The notes: a model not told the origin generated them from the letters alone. 64,000 bases of DNA from Micromonospora thermarum (GCF_012034245.1 NZ_JAATEO010000004.1:186001-250000), one strand, 5' to 3'; positions 26,281 to 35,452 are shown, counted from the first letter of the stretch. A program made the numbers and translations.

Positions 26281-27516
26281 TCATCCGATCGGTGGGGCGG
26301 TCGGCGGCTTCGGGGCGCCCTGCGGCTCGGCCGGCCGCCCCGGCGGCTGCTCCAGCTCGCCGAAGGACTTGCGGACCCAGCTGTTCGCCTCCTCCTGACT
26401 GATGCCGGAGGCGACCAGCAGGTCGCTCGCGGTGGTACGCACCTGCGCGATCACCACGCTGCCGGAGAAGCCCACGCCCTCCCCGTACGCCCGGCCGGCC
26501 TCGCTGACCGCGCGCAGCGACCGCTCGCGCGCCTTCTCGGGCTCCTCGCCGACGGCGAACTCGTGCTTGAGCAGGCGCACCGACTCGGCGAGGTGGGCCA
26601 CCGCGTCCGGCATCGGGTCGGGGATCGCCTCCTCGTCCTCGATGAGGGTGACCGCGCGCCGGATCAGCGTGCCGCTGTTGCGCATCGCGCGGTCGATCGG
26701 TTCGGCCGCCTCGGAGTAGTGCGCCAGTTCGTCGCGCCGGTGCCAGCGCGCCGGCGACAGCATGGCGGTCTCCTTGGCGCCCTCGATCGCCTCGCCGAAC
26801 ACGGCCAACTCCTCCTTGTTGTCGCGCAGCCGTTCCAGCGCCCGCTGCACCTTGTCCCGGTCCCGTTCGCGCAGGCCGTCGGCGGTGGCGTCGAGCTGGG
26901 CGGCGAGCAGGTCCAGCGCGGGGCGGGCGGCCCGGTTGAGCACCCGCAGCGGGTTGAGCGGCAGCAGCAACGCGGTGACCAGCAGCGCGATACCGCCGCC
27001 GACGAACGCGTCGACGAAGCGGGGTATCTCCAGGTTCTCGGTCTGCGGGCTGAGCGTCACGATCAGCACGGCGGTGGCCGCCGCCTGGATGACGATGGCG
27101 ACGCTCGCCCCGGCGAAGACGGTCAGGATGATCGCCGAGGTCACGACGAGACCGAGCTGCCAGGCGCCGGTGCCCAGCAGGTAGATGAGGAAGTCGCCGA
27201 GGGCCACCCCGACCGCCACCCCCACGATCAGCTCGACCGTCCGCCGGAACCGCTGGCCCACCGAGACAGCCAGGGTGCCGACCGCCGAGATCGGCGCGAA
27301 GACGGGTTGCGGGTTGCCGAGCAACTCGTGCGCCGCCAGCCAGGACAGCCCGGCGGCGAGCCCGGCCTGGACGGCGAGACCCAGCGCCATGCGGACGCGG
27401 TGCAGGCGGTCGTGCAGGGTCGCCTTCCCACGGTGGTGCAGCTGGCTCATCGCTTCGGCGATCCGCGCGCCGTCGATGTCGACGCCGCCGTCGCGCAACC
27501 CGAACCGTTGCGCCAT
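26281..27516 (-). CDS. FUSC / aromatic acid exporter family membrane protein
   Basis: 411 residues. Six hydrophobic segments cluster in residues ~45-185 (MALGLAVQAGLAAGLSWLAA, VELIVGVAVGVALGDFLIYLL, LGLVVTSAIILTVFAGASVAIVIQ, GGIALLVTALLLPLNPLRV). A long cytoplasmic coiled-coil-like region follows (LLAAQLDATADGLRERDRDK, LERLRDNKEELAVFGEAIEGAKE), and the tail is Pro-rich. Half of a FUSC-type transporter is present, so it should dimerise; exported aromatic or other organic acids are the usual cargo of the family. The ATG at 27516 (MAQRFGLRDGG) has no clear ribosome site. Confidence 0.85.
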   Translation of the reverse strand: MAQRFGLRDGGVDIDGARIAEAMSQLHHRGKATLHDRLHRVRMALGLAVQAGLAAGLSWLAAHELLGNPQPVFAPISAVGTLAVSVGQRFRRTVELIVGVAVGVALGDFLIYLLGTGAWQLGLVVTSAIILTVFAGASVAIVIQAAATAVLIVTLSPQTENLEIPRFVDAFVGGGIALLVTALLLPLNPLRVLNRAARPALDLLAAQLDATADGLRERDRDKVQRALERLRDNKEELAVFGEAIEGAKETAMLSPARWHRRDELAHYSEAAEPIDRAMRNSGTLIRRAVTLIEDEEAIPDPMPDAVAHLAESVRLLKHEFAVGEEPEKARERSLRAVSEAGRAYGEGVGFSGSVVIAQVRTTASDLLVASGISQEEANSWVRKSFGELEQPPGRPAEPQGAPKPPTAPPIG

Positions 27517-27608
27517 CGAGGGTTGGTCGTTCCGAGCCACAACGGGTACTACCCGTACCGAGCCGTCCAAACCCTGCGCTCGGCGAACCGTCCCCACCGC
27601 CGACTTCC

Positions 27609-27682
27609 CGCGATCTTGCATTTCCCGCCCCGACGAATCCGCCCACAAGGGATAAGTCGGGGGCCGAAAGTGCAAGATCGCG
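27609..27682. repeat. intergenic GATC-flanked palindrome (REP-like), B
   Basis: Inverted repeat between the divergent FUSC and flavoprotein genes: CGCGATCTTGCATTTCCC..CCCCGAC (27609-27634) against GTCGGGGG..GAAAGTGCAAGATCGCG (27656-27682), with most of 26 positions pairing. Same GATC-ended design as the element at 17302. Confidence 0.75.
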
Positions 27683-27735
27683 AGGGGTGGGGGCCGGGTT
27701 TGATGATCATGACGCGGGGGTCGTAGCCTCGGCGC

Positions 27736-29130
27736 ATGGGTCCCCTCCTCGATGAACTGCGTGCCGCGCTGGGTGACGACGGCGTACTGACGGATCCGGA
27801 TCTGCTCCGGATGCACGAACGGGACGAGGCGGACCTCTGCGCCTCCGGCACGCCCCTCGTGGTCACCCGGCCGCGCGACACCGCCCAGGTGGCTGCGGTC
27901 GTCCGGGCGGCGGCCCGGCACGGCGTACCCGTGGTGCCGCAGGGCGCGCGCACCGGGCTGGCCGGCGCGGCGAACGCGGTCGACGGTGCCGTGGTGATCA
28001 GCACGGCGGCGCTGGACGCCATCCTCGAGATCGACCCGGTCAGCCGGATCGCCGTGGTGCGACCCGGGGTGGTCAACGCGACGCTCGCCGCCGCCGTCGC
28101 CAAGCACGGCCTCTGGTACCCGCCCGACCCTGGCTCCTGGGAGTCGTCGACCATCGGCGGGAACGTCGCCACCAACGCGGGCGGCATGTGCTGCGTCAAG
28201 TACGGCGTGACAACGGAGTACGTGCTCGGCCTGGAGGTGGTGCTCGCGTCCGGGGAGGTGCTGCGCACGGGCCGGCGGACCGCCAAGGGCGTGGCCGGGT
28301 ACGACCTGACCCGGCTCTTCGTCGGTTCCGAGGGCACCCTCGGTGTGATCACCGAGGTGACCGTCGCGCTGCGTCCCGCCCCGGCCGAGTCGCTGACCAT
28401 GGTGGCGGTCTTCCCCTCCACCGCCGCCGCCGGCGTCGCCGTGGCGGAGATCGCCGCCCAGGGGCTCTCCCCCAGCCTGCTGGAGCTGCTCGACCAGACC
28501 CACCTACGCGCGATCGAGTCGTACCGGCCGATGGGGCTGCGGACGGACGCCCAGGCGCTGCTGCTGGCCGCCGTGGACACCGGGTCGCGGGCAGCCGAGG
28601 ACCTGGCCGGCCTCGCGGCGGTCTGCGAGGCGGCCGGCGCCGACGAGGTGTACGCGGCGACCGACGCGGTGGAGGCGGCGGCGCTGCTCCAGGCGCGCCG
28701 GCTGGCGCACCCGGCGATGGAGAAGTTCGCCGCCGACACGTACCCGGCCGGCAACGGCGGGCTGGTCATCGACGACGTGGCCGTGCCCCGCGGCGCGCTG
28801 GTCGCCATGCTCGACGGGGTGGCGCGGATCGCCGCCGAGTGCGACGTGCCGATCGGCGTCGTGGGTCACGCCGGCGACGGCAACCTGCACCCCAACATCG
28901 TGGTGGACCGGGCGGACCCGGCGAGCCTGGAACGCGGCCGCCGGGCCTTCGACGAGATCATGCGGCTCGGGCTCGACCTGGGCGGCACCTGCACCGGCGA
29001 GCACGGGGTCGGCCTGCTCAAGCGGGACTGGCTGGCCCGCGAGATCGGCCCGGTCGGCGTACGGGTGCACCAGGCGATCAAGGCCGCGCTCGACCCGACC
29101 GGTCTGCTCAACCCCGGCAAGGTCCTCTGA
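27736..29130 (+). CDS. FAD-linked oxidase, GlcD/lactate-dehydrogenase type
   Basis: 464 residues. The FAD-binding PCMH domain (about 35-215) shows VVPQGARTGLAGAANAVDGAVVIS, ESSTIGGNVATNAGGMCCVKYG and GYDLTRLFVGSEGTLGVITEVTV. The C-terminal cap contains VGHAGDGNLHPNIVVD (metal-binding His pair), CTGEHGVGLLKRDWL and NPGKVL, as in glycolate oxidase subunit GlcD and D-lactate dehydrogenases. It oxidises a 2-hydroxy acid, probably D-lactate or glycolate, passing electrons to a membrane carrier or partner. The ATG at 27736 lies exactly 6 nt after TAGCCT (27724-27729): leaderless. No glcE/glcF neighbour. Confidence 0.9.
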   Translation: MGPLLDELRAALGDDGVLTDPDLLRMHERDEADLCASGTPLVVTRPRDTAQVAAVVRAAARHGVPVVPQGARTGLAGAANAVDGAVVISTAALDAILEIDPVSRIAVVRPGVVNATLAAAVAKHGLWYPPDPGSWESSTIGGNVATNAGGMCCVKYGVTTEYVLGLEVVLASGEVLRTGRRTAKGVAGYDLTRLFVGSEGTLGVITEVTVALRPAPAESLTMVAVFPSTAAAGVAVAEIAAQGLSPSLLELLDQTHLRAIESYRPMGLRTDAQALLLAAVDTGSRAAEDLAGLAAVCEAAGADEVYAATDAVEAAALLQARRLAHPAMEKFAADTYPAGNGGLVIDDVAVPRGALVAMLDGVARIAAECDVPIGVVGHAGDGNLHPNIVVDRADPASLERGRRAFDEIMRLGLDLGGTCTGEHGVGLLKRDWLAREIGPVGVRVHQAIKAALDPTGLLNPGKVL

Positions 29131-29134
29131 CTGC

Positions 29135-29232
29135 CGGCCCGCGCCTCGCACGCCGCGCAGGGACGGCCCGCGCCTCGCACGCGCCGCGCAGGGACGGCCC
29201 GCGCCTCGCACGCCGCGCAGGGACGGCCCGCA
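29135..29232. repeat. short tandem repeat, about 3.3 copies of a 29-31 bp unit
   Basis: Units start at 29135, 29164 and 29195 with CGGCCCGCGCCTCGCACG and end CGCGCAGGGA; a fourth is cut off after 29232. The middle unit carries an extra GC (31 bp instead of 29). It fills the gap between the convergent flavoprotein and lipoprotein genes. Confidence 0.9.
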
Positions 29233-29245
29233 GGTCGGCGCCGGC

Positions 29246-29767
29246 TCAGGAGGTCGGGTCCGCCGGGGTGGCCTGGGTCAGCAGCAGCAGGATCTCGTGG
29301 GCGATCGGCGGCTTCTCCTCGCCCGGGCAGTCCTGGGAGGTGATCAGGCCGGACGCGGTGAGCAGGCTGGAGGTCAACACGTCGATGCAGGTCACCCGGT
29401 ACTGGCGGGCCTGATCGGTCTCCTTGGCCAGCCCCGGGTCGGCGAGCAGCGTCTGGAGGCGTGCGAGTTGCTCCGGCGTGAGAGCGCCGGTCGACGTCAC
29501 GCCGTCGCCGGCGCAGTCGACGCACTCCCACCGGCCGTCGACCTCCACATTGAGTGTCCGCAGAGGCCCGGTCTCGCCCAGCTTCTGAAGCAGGCTGACC
29601 CGGCCCTCGCTGATGGTCGCCGCGTTGCCGAGTTGCTGCTGGGGCGGCACCGACCCGTCCGGGCTCGGCGAGCCCCCCGCATCGGCGCCGGAGCAGCCGG
29701 CGAGCACGGCCGCCAGCAGCGCGGCGACGGACAGCGAGACCGGACGCGACCAGGATGCGGCAAGCAC
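29246..29767 (-). CDS. putative secreted lipoprotein of unknown function
   Basis: 173 residues. A hydrophobic signal SLSVAALLAAVLAGC ends in a lipobox with Cys near residue 25, followed by a flexible Gly/Ser/Pro stretch. The mature part has four further cysteines (WECVDCAGDG, YRVTCIDVL, SQDCPGEE) that could form disulfides outside the cell. No family was recognised. GTG at 29767 is chosen: it gives a signal peptide of normal length and lies 7 nt after TAGGTT (minus strand, 29775-29780). An upstream GTG/ATG at 29824 would add a 19-residue Arg-rich extension. Confidence 0.78.
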   Translation of the reverse strand: MLAASWSRPVSLSVAALLAAVLAGCSGADAGGSPSPDGSVPPQQQLGNAATISEGRVSLLQKLGETGPLRTLNVEVDGRWECVDCAGDGVTSTGALTPEQLARLQTLLADPGLAKETDQARQYRVTCIDVLTSSLLTASGLITSQDCPGEEKPPIAHEILLLLTQATPADPTS

Positions 29768-29853
29768 GCGCCGAAACCTACCCCACCGTAGGTAGCGCAC
29801 GTAACCCACCGACCGGTCGGGCATCGATGATGGACGTTCCGTGGGCGGATCGG

Positions 29854-31686
29854 TCAGCGGGACGAGGACGGAAGTTCAACCGCGTCGCCGTCCCCGCCGC
29901 GGTCCGCGGCGAAGCCCCGGACGTCCGGCGCGCCGAGCCGAGCCGCGTCGGCGGTCGCGTCGTCCGGCATCAGCTGGGAGTTCCGCTCGGCCGCCACCCG
30001 CGCCCGGTAGTGCGCGATCTCCCGCGCCCGCACCTCGGCGTCCCAGCCGAGCACCGCACCCATCAGCTCCGCGGCGTGCTCGGCGGACTCCAGGCCGCGG
30101 TGGACGGTCTCGATGGAGATCCGGGTACGCCGGGTGAGCACGTCCTCCAGGTGCAGCGCCCCCTCGGCCCGGGCCGCGTAGGTCACCTCGGCGGCCAGGT
30201 ACTCGGGTGCGCCGGCCAGCGGTGAGGCGAGCAGCGGGTCCGCGTCGATCAGGGCGAGCAGTTCCAGGGTGAGCGTGCCGTACCGCTCCAGCAGGTGCTC
30301 CACCACGCCGACCGGCACCCCGTGGCGGCGGGCCAGGTCCGCCCGGTCCCGCCACATCGCCGCGTACCCGTCCGCGCCGAGCAGGGGAAGGTCGGCGGTA
30401 CGCGACGCCCGCACCGCCCCGAGCCGGTGGGCGGCCCGGTCGACCACGTCCGAGGCCATCACCCGGTACGTCGTGTACTTCCCGCCGGCGACCAGCAGCA
30501 GGCCGAGCATCGGCTCGAACACGGCGTGCTCCCGGGACAGCTTCGACGTGGAGTCCGCCTCGCCGGCCAGCAGCGGCCGCAGGCCCGCGTACACGCCCTC
30601 GATGTCGGCGGTGGTGAGCGGCCGGTCCAGGACGGCGTTGACCTGCGTCAGCAGGTACTCGATGTCGCGGGCGGAGGCCGCCGGGTGGGACCGGTCGAGC
30701 CGCCAGTCGGTGTCGGTGGTGCCGATGATCCAGTGCCCACCCCACGGGATGACGAAGAGCACGCTCGTCGCGGTACGCAGGATCAGCCCGGTCTCGCCGG
30801 TGATCGCCGACCGGGGCACGACCAGGTGCACGCCCTTGGATGCGCGGACCCGCACGCCGGGGCGCAGCCCGACGTCGTCGAGCATCCGCGACATGTCGTC
30901 GCTCCACACGCCGGTGGCGGCGATGACGGTCCGGGCGCGTACCTCGAACTCGGCGTCCGGGGAGCCGGCCGGCGCCTCCAGGTCACGGACGCGGACGCCG
31001 GTGACCTCCCGGGCCTGCCGGATGAGGCCGACGGCGCGGGCGCTGGTCACCACGGTCGCGCCGAGGCTGGCGGCGGTCCGGGCCAGGGTGACCACCAGGC
31101 GGGCGTCGTCGACCTGGCCGTCGTAGTAGCGGATGGCGCCGGCCAGCCCCTCCGCCTTGAGGCTGGGGAAGATCCGGCGGGCGCCCTCGCGGGTGAGGTG
31201 CCGGTGCAGGGGCATCCCCCGGCCGCCGCCGAAGATCCCGGCGAAGGCGTCGTAGGTCGCCACACCGGCCCCGTAGTAGGAGCGGCGGAAGACCCGGCCG
31301 GGCAGGTCACGCAGGCCCCGGCCGGCCGGCAGCGGCACCAGGAACGGCACCGGCCGGACCAGGTGCGGCGCGAGGCGGGTGGCGAGCAGGCCCCGCTCGG
31401 TGAGCGCCTCGTGAACCAGGTGGAACTCGAGCTGCTCCAGGTAGCGCAGGCCGCCGTGGATCAGCTTGCTGGACCGGCTGGACGTGCCGGCGGCGTAGTC
31501 GCGGGCCTCGACGAGGGCGACCTTGAGGCCGCGCGAGGCGGCGTCCAGCGCGGCGCCCGCGCCGGTCACCCCACCGCCGATCACCAGGACGTCGAAGCGC
31601 TCCGCGGCCAGGCGGCGCAGGTCGGCGGCCCTCCGCTGCGGGGAGAGCTGGCCGGCTGCCGCTCGGGACACGTTGGGGTCACGCAC
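29854..31686 (-). CDS. glpD: aerobic glycerol-3-phosphate dehydrogenase
   Basis: 610 residues. The FAD-binding Rossmann motif is DVLVIGGGVTGAGAALDAAS (about 31-50); SSRSSKLIHGGLRYLEQ and TVIAATGVWSDDMSRM are GlpD hallmarks, and IGTTDTDWRLD and GGKYTTYRVMA are also present. The C-terminal DAO_C domain (~430-560) contains HLLERYGTLTLELLALI and HLEDVLTRRTRI. It oxidises sn-glycerol-3-phosphate to dihydroxyacetone phosphate at the membrane, feeding electrons to quinone. The GTG at 31686 is exactly 6 nt after TACGGT (minus strand, 31693-31698), so probably leaderless. No glpF or glpK nearby. Confidence 0.95.
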   Translation of the reverse strand: MRDPNVSRAAAGQLSPQRRAADLRRLAAERFDVLVIGGGVTGAGAALDAASRGLKVALVEARDYAAGTSSRSSKLIHGGLRYLEQLEFHLVHEALTERGLLATRLAPHLVRPVPFLVPLPAGRGLRDLPGRVFRRSYYGAGVATYDAFAGIFGGGRGMPLHRHLTREGARRIFPSLKAEGLAGAIRYYDGQVDDARLVVTLARTAASLGATVVTSARAVGLIRQAREVTGVRVRDLEAPAGSPDAEFEVRARTVIAATGVWSDDMSRMLDDVGLRPGVRVRASKGVHLVVPRSAITGETGLILRTATSVLFVIPWGGHWIIGTTDTDWRLDRSHPAASARDIEYLLTQVNAVLDRPLTTADIEGVYAGLRPLLAGEADSTSKLSREHAVFEPMLGLLLVAGGKYTTYRVMASDVVDRAAHRLGAVRASRTADLPLLGADGYAAMWRDRADLARRHGVPVGVVEHLLERYGTLTLELLALIDADPLLASPLAGAPEYLAAEVTYAARAEGALHLEDVLTRRTRISIETVHRGLESAEHAAELMGAVLGWDAEVRAREIAHYRARVAAERNSQLMPDDATADAARLGAPDVRGFAADRGGDGDAVELPSSSR

Positions 31687-31791
31687 GTCTCCACCGTAGC
31701 CGCTCGGCCCGCGTCGGCGGCATCCACGACGCCCGTACCGCCCGGGCCGACCGTCGGCAACGACGCCGTGCGGCGGCCACGGCGCATCGTG

Positions 31792-31814
31792 GATCTTGGA
31801 GGATTGCCAAGATC
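31792..31814. repeat. intergenic GATC-flanked palindrome (REP-like), C
   Basis: Perfect 8-bp arms GATCTTGG / CCAAGATC (31792-31799 and 31807-31814) with a 7-nt spacer, between the divergent glpD and subtilase genes. It is a short version of the other GATC-ended palindromes in the window. Confidence 0.65.
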
Positions 31815-31878
31815 TCGTTCCGGGTGCGGATCGGGCGGCGGCACCGCCGACTTTGTGGCGGCGACGTACTGTTTGCCC

Positions 31879-34401
31879 GTGCAGCCTGAACGCCCGGGAC
31901 ACGTCGCCCCGACTCCGCACGGCGTCGAGCCGGGAAGTCCCTGGGCGGTGGTGGCCGCCGTGTCGACCGGGCTGTGGATCGTCGGGCTCACCGTGCTGTC
32001 CCAGCTCGGTGGCTGGCTGGCCGACCAGATCCTGCTGGCCTCCGGGCTGGACCGGACGGTGTGGCTCTGGCCGGTGCTGGCCGTCGCCGTCGTGCTCCTG
32101 GCCGGCACACCCACCCTGGCCCTGGCCCTGGCGCCCCGCTCGGCCGCCGTCCGCACCACCGGTCGTGTCTGGCTGGTCGCGCTGCTCGGGTTCGGCGCCC
32201 TGAGCCTGCTCCGGGCGCTGCCGCCGGTGCACCACGAGGCGTACCTGGCCGCGCTGGCCGCCACGGCCGCCCTGGCGGCACTCGTCGTGCGGCGGCTGCG
32301 CCGCCGAGCGGCCGTCACGCCCGTCGCCGCACCGCCGGGCGGACCCTACGCGCCTCCGCCCGGCGCGCCGGCCGTACCGGCCGTACCCCCGCCGGCACCC
32401 GACCCGGCGACCGCGAGCGGCGGCATGGCGGACGAGCGGCGTCCCTGGGCCCAGGGACGGGTGTCGCGTCCCGCTCCGGTGACGCTGCTCGGCCTCGCGG
32501 GCGGCCTCGCGCTGCTGCTGCCCTGGGTGTGGTTCGGCGCCCTCGGCGGGCTGTTGGAGACGCTGCTCGCCGGGATCGCGGCGGCGGCCGTCGGCGGGTT
32601 GGCCGCCGCGTTGCTGGGCGACGGCTTCTGGTCCCGGTTCGCGGTCGGCACGCCGCCCCGACCGGCCCGCCTGGTGCTGGTCGGCGGCCTGGTCGCCGGC
32701 GTCGCCCTGCTGTCGCTCGGCGCGGGCGTCGGGCAGTCCGGCGCGCAGCTCCCGCTCCTGCTGACCCTCCCCCCGGCCGGCTTCGCGCTGGCGGCCCTGG
32801 CCGCGGCGGGGCGGCGTACCGCGGTCGGCGGCGGGGCCGCGACGGCCTGGCTGGTCGGGCTCACCGTCCTCGGCCCGCTCGCCTGGACCGACGACGAGGA
32901 GATCAGCGTCGTCCTGGCGGGCACCCGCGACGTGCCGTTCTGGGTGTCGGTCGCCGCCGGCGCCGGGCTCGCCGTCGCGGTCGTGCTCGCCGTCGGGTAC
33001 GGCGTGCTGCTCGCCCGGCGGCACGCCATCACACCCCACCGGGCGGTGGCCGCGGTGGCCGCCGCCGTCCTGCTGCTCACGGCGGGGATCGTGGCCGTGG
33101 GGCCGGGGCAGCCCGGCCTGCACGGCGAGCGGCTCTTCGTGGTGCTGCGGGAGCAGGCCGACCTGAGCGGCGTACCGGTCACGACCGGCCGGGCCGGCCG
33201 CGACGCCCGGGCCCGGGAGGTCTACCGGCGGCTCGTCGAGACGGCCGAGCGTACGCAGGCCGACCTGCGCCGCGACCTGCGCCGCTTCCGGCTGGACCAC
33301 ACCCCGTACTACCTGGTCAACGCGATCGAGGTCGACGGCGGGCCGGCGGTGCGGGCCTGGCTCGCCGGCCGCCCCGAGGTGGACCGGGTGCTGGTGAGCC
33401 AGCGGATCCGTCCGCTGCCCGCGCCGGCGGCCGCCGCTCGCGGCGACGCACCGGCCCCGAGCGGTCCCGCGTGGAACGTCCGGCTGATCGGCGCCGACCG
33501 GGTCTGGTCCGAGCTGGGCGTCACCGGTGCTGGCGTGACCGTGGGCAGCTCCGACTCGGGTGTGGACGGTGCGCACCCCGCACTCGCCGCCGGCTTCCGC
33601 GGCGGCGACGACTCCTGGTACGACCCCTGGGACGCCACCGCGACCCCGACCGACCAGGGCGGGCACGGCACCCACACGCTGGGCAGCGCGGTCGGCCGCG
33701 ACGGCGTCGGAGTGGCCCCCGGCGCCTCCTGGACCGGCTGCGTCAACCTGGACCGCAACCTCGGCAACCCCGCCTACTACCTGGGCTGCCTCCAGTTCAT
33801 GCTGGCGCCCTTCCCGGCCGGCGGGAACCCGTTCACCGACGGCCGCCCAGACCGCGCGCCCGACATCCTCACCAACTCGTGGGGCTGCCCGGCGATCGAG
33901 GGCTGCGACCCTCGCACGCTGCGGCCGGCCACCGCCGCCCTGGACGCCGCCGGCATCCTGGTGGTCGCCGCCGCCGGCAACACCGGGCCGTACTGCCGCT
34001 CGGTCGACGACCCGCCGGCCCCCTACGCGGACGTGCTGACCGTCGGTGCGGTCGACCGGCAGCGCCGGGTGACGGATTTCTCCTCGCGGGGCCCGGCCCC
34101 CGGCGGAGCGGCCAAGCCCGACCTGGTGGCGCCCGGCGACAAGGTGCTCTCGGCGATGCCCGGTGGCGGGTACGCCGAACTGAGCGGCACGTCCATGGCG
34201 ACCCCGCAGGTGGCGGGCGTGGTGGCGCTGATGTGGTCGGCCAACCCGGCCCTGGTCGGGGACCTCCCCCGGACCCGGCGAATCCTGACCGAGACCGCGG
34301 CACCGGCCGAGCCCGGCACCGACACGTGCGGCGACGCGCGGAACGTGACCGGCGCCGGTCTCGTCGACGCGTACGCGGCCGTGCGCGCCGCACAGCGGTG
34401 A
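31879..34401 (+). CDS. S8 subtilisin-like protease fused to a polytopic membrane domain
   Basis: 840 residues. The first ~400 hold about ten or eleven hydrophobic helices in two groups separated by a Pro-rich loop (PPGGPYAPPPGAP, about 155-170). A linker with an inhibitor-like segment follows (LRRFRLDHTPYYLVNAIEVDGGPAV). The peptidase occupies ~530-840, with catalytic Asp559 (GSSDSGVDGAHP), His596 (GGHGTHTLGSA), the oxyanion Asn in AAAGNTGP and Ser772 (LSGTSMATPQVAG). The protease domain should face outside, tethered by the membrane part. The GTG at 31879 lies exactly 6 nt after TACTGT (31867-31872): leaderless. Substrate unknown; the architecture is unusual for subtilases, which mostly carry a signal peptide. 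Confidence 0.9.
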   Translation: MQPERPGHVAPTPHGVEPGSPWAVVAAVSTGLWIVGLTVLSQLGGWLADQILLASGLDRTVWLWPVLAVAVVLLAGTPTLALALAPRSAAVRTTGRVWLVALLGFGALSLLRALPPVHHEAYLAALAATAALAALVVRRLRRRAAVTPVAAPPGGPYAPPPGAPAVPAVPPPAPDPATASGGMADERRPWAQGRVSRPAPVTLLGLAGGLALLLPWVWFGALGGLLETLLAGIAAAAVGGLAAALLGDGFWSRFAVGTPPRPARLVLVGGLVAGVALLSLGAGVGQSGAQLPLLLTLPPAGFALAALAAAGRRTAVGGGAATAWLVGLTVLGPLAWTDDEEISVVLAGTRDVPFWVSVAAGAGLAVAVVLAVGYGVLLARRHAITPHRAVAAVAAAVLLLTAGIVAVGPGQPGLHGERLFVVLREQADLSGVPVTTGRAGRDARAREVYRRLVETAERTQADLRRDLRRFRLDHTPYYLVNAIEVDGGPAVRAWLAGRPEVDRVLVSQRIRPLPAPAAAARGDAPAPSGPAWNVRLIGADRVWSELGVTGAGVTVGSSDSGVDGAHPALAAGFRGGDDSWYDPWDATATPTDQGGHGTHTLGSAVGRDGVGVAPGASWTGCVNLDRNLGNPAYYLGCLQFMLAPFPAGGNPFTDGRPDRAPDILTNSWGCPAIEGCDPRTLRPATAALDAAGILVVAAAGNTGPYCRSVDDPPAPYADVLTVGAVDRQRRVTDFSSRGPAPGGAAKPDLVAPGDKVLSAMPGGGYAELSGTSMATPQVAGVVALMWSANPALVGDLPRTRRILTETAAPAEPGTDTCGDARNVTGAGLVDAYAAVRAAQR

Positions 34402-34482
34402 GGGACGGGCCCCGTCCTGGCGCCGCGAGGCAACAGGACCCCTTCTTAACAGTTGGGCCGCGGTGATCTAGGGTCGGCGTCC

Positions 34483-35412
34483 ATGGACGTCGAGATCGTC
34501 GAGCTGGGTCCGGACCGGCTGCCCGCCGTGGTTGACCTGTGCGCCCGGTCGCTGGATCTGCCGGAGGACGCCGCCGAGGCGGCGGCCATCGTGGACACGC
34601 TCTGGTCGCGGGCCGCCGCCGACCGTCCGGTTGTCGTGCTCGGCGCGTACCGGGACGGCCGCCTCACCGGCGTGCTCATCGGTTCGCTCTCCGGACGCGA
34701 CGGCACGCAGGGACACGTCGACCTGGTGGCGGTGGACCCCGGGCACCGGCGGCGCGGCGTCGGGCGGGCGCTGCTGTCGTACGCCGAGGAGAAGCTCGCC
34801 GGGCTCGGTGCGGTGGAGGTGCTGCTGGCGGGCAACCCGCCGTACTACGCCTGGCCGGGCATCGACGTGCGCTACACGCCGGCGGTCTGCGCGGCCCAGG
34901 CGCTCGGCTACACCCAGGACCGCACTGCCTGGAACATGACCGCCGACCTGTCGTACGACGGCAGCCCCGCCCTGCGCACGACGGCGCCGGCGGAGGAGCG
35001 GCTGGCCGGCCGGGGCGTCACCGTGCGGCGGGCGGAGCCGGCGGACCTGCCGGCGCTGGCGGCCTTGGCCCGGTCGGTGTTCGGCGGCACCTGGGACGCG
35101 GAGCTGGCCGGCTCGGTCGGCCGGGAGCTGGCGGGATGTCACCTGGCGGAGCGGGACGGCGAGCTGCTCGGGTTCGCCGCGTGGGGCTCGTCCCGGCCGA
35201 GCTGGTTCGGCCCGATGGGCACGGTGCCGGCGGCGGAGGGCTCCGGCATCGGCGGAGTGCTGCTGCGTCGCTGCCTAACCGACCAGCGGGCGGCGGGGGT
35301 CACGGCCGCGCAGATCGGCTGGGTGGGGCCGGTCCCGTTCTACTCGGGCAGCGCGGGCGCCCGGATCGAGCGGGTCTTCTTCCTCTACCGGAGGACTCTC
35401 GCGGATCGATAA
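34483..35412 (+). CDS. GNAT-family N-acetyltransferase, two domains
   Basis: 309 residues with two GNAT folds. The first (1-150) has VDLVAVDPGHRRRGVGRALLSYAEEKL, with the acetyl-CoA R/Q-x-x-G-x-G/A loop. The second (~185-309) is weaker: LLGFAAWGSSRPSWFGPMGTV and GSGIGGVLLRRCLTDQRAAG. The acceptor is unknown. The ATG at 34483 is preferred over codons from 34453 because TAGGGT (34469-34474) ends 8 nt upstream. Confidence 0.85.
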   Translation: MDVEIVELGPDRLPAVVDLCARSLDLPEDAAEAAAIVDTLWSRAAADRPVVVLGAYRDGRLTGVLIGSLSGRDGTQGHVDLVAVDPGHRRRGVGRALLSYAEEKLAGLGAVEVLLAGNPPYYAWPGIDVRYTPAVCAAQALGYTQDRTAWNMTADLSYDGSPALRTTAPAEERLAGRGVTVRRAEPADLPALAALARSVFGGTWDAELAGSVGRELAGCHLAERDGELLGFAAWGSSRPSWFGPMGTVPAAEGSGIGGVLLRRCLTDQRAAGVTAAQIGWVGPVPFYSGSAGARIERVFFLYRRTLADR

Positions 35413-35413
35413 C

Positions 35414-35452
35414 GGGCGAATAGGATAGATCACCTGATAGCGTCATTCGCCC
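35414..35452 (+). terminator. hairpin after the acetyltransferase
   Basis: GGGCGAAT (35414-35421) pairs with ATTCGCCC (35445-35452) across 23 nt, starting 1 base after the stop. The decamer GGGCGAATAG is the same as in the glnR terminator (4873-4882). A TAGCGT inside the loop (35438-35443) may be the -10 of the next small gene. Confidence 0.5.

Noticed and set aside
29135..29232. Possible CRISPR array
   Set aside because: Units are directly contiguous with no variable spacers and no cas genes nearby; it is a simple tandem repeat.
31687..33675. N-terminal extension of glpD across the whole subtilase region
   Set aside because: The frame is open by chance; the GTG at 31686 has an exact leaderless -10 and gives the normal GlpD length.
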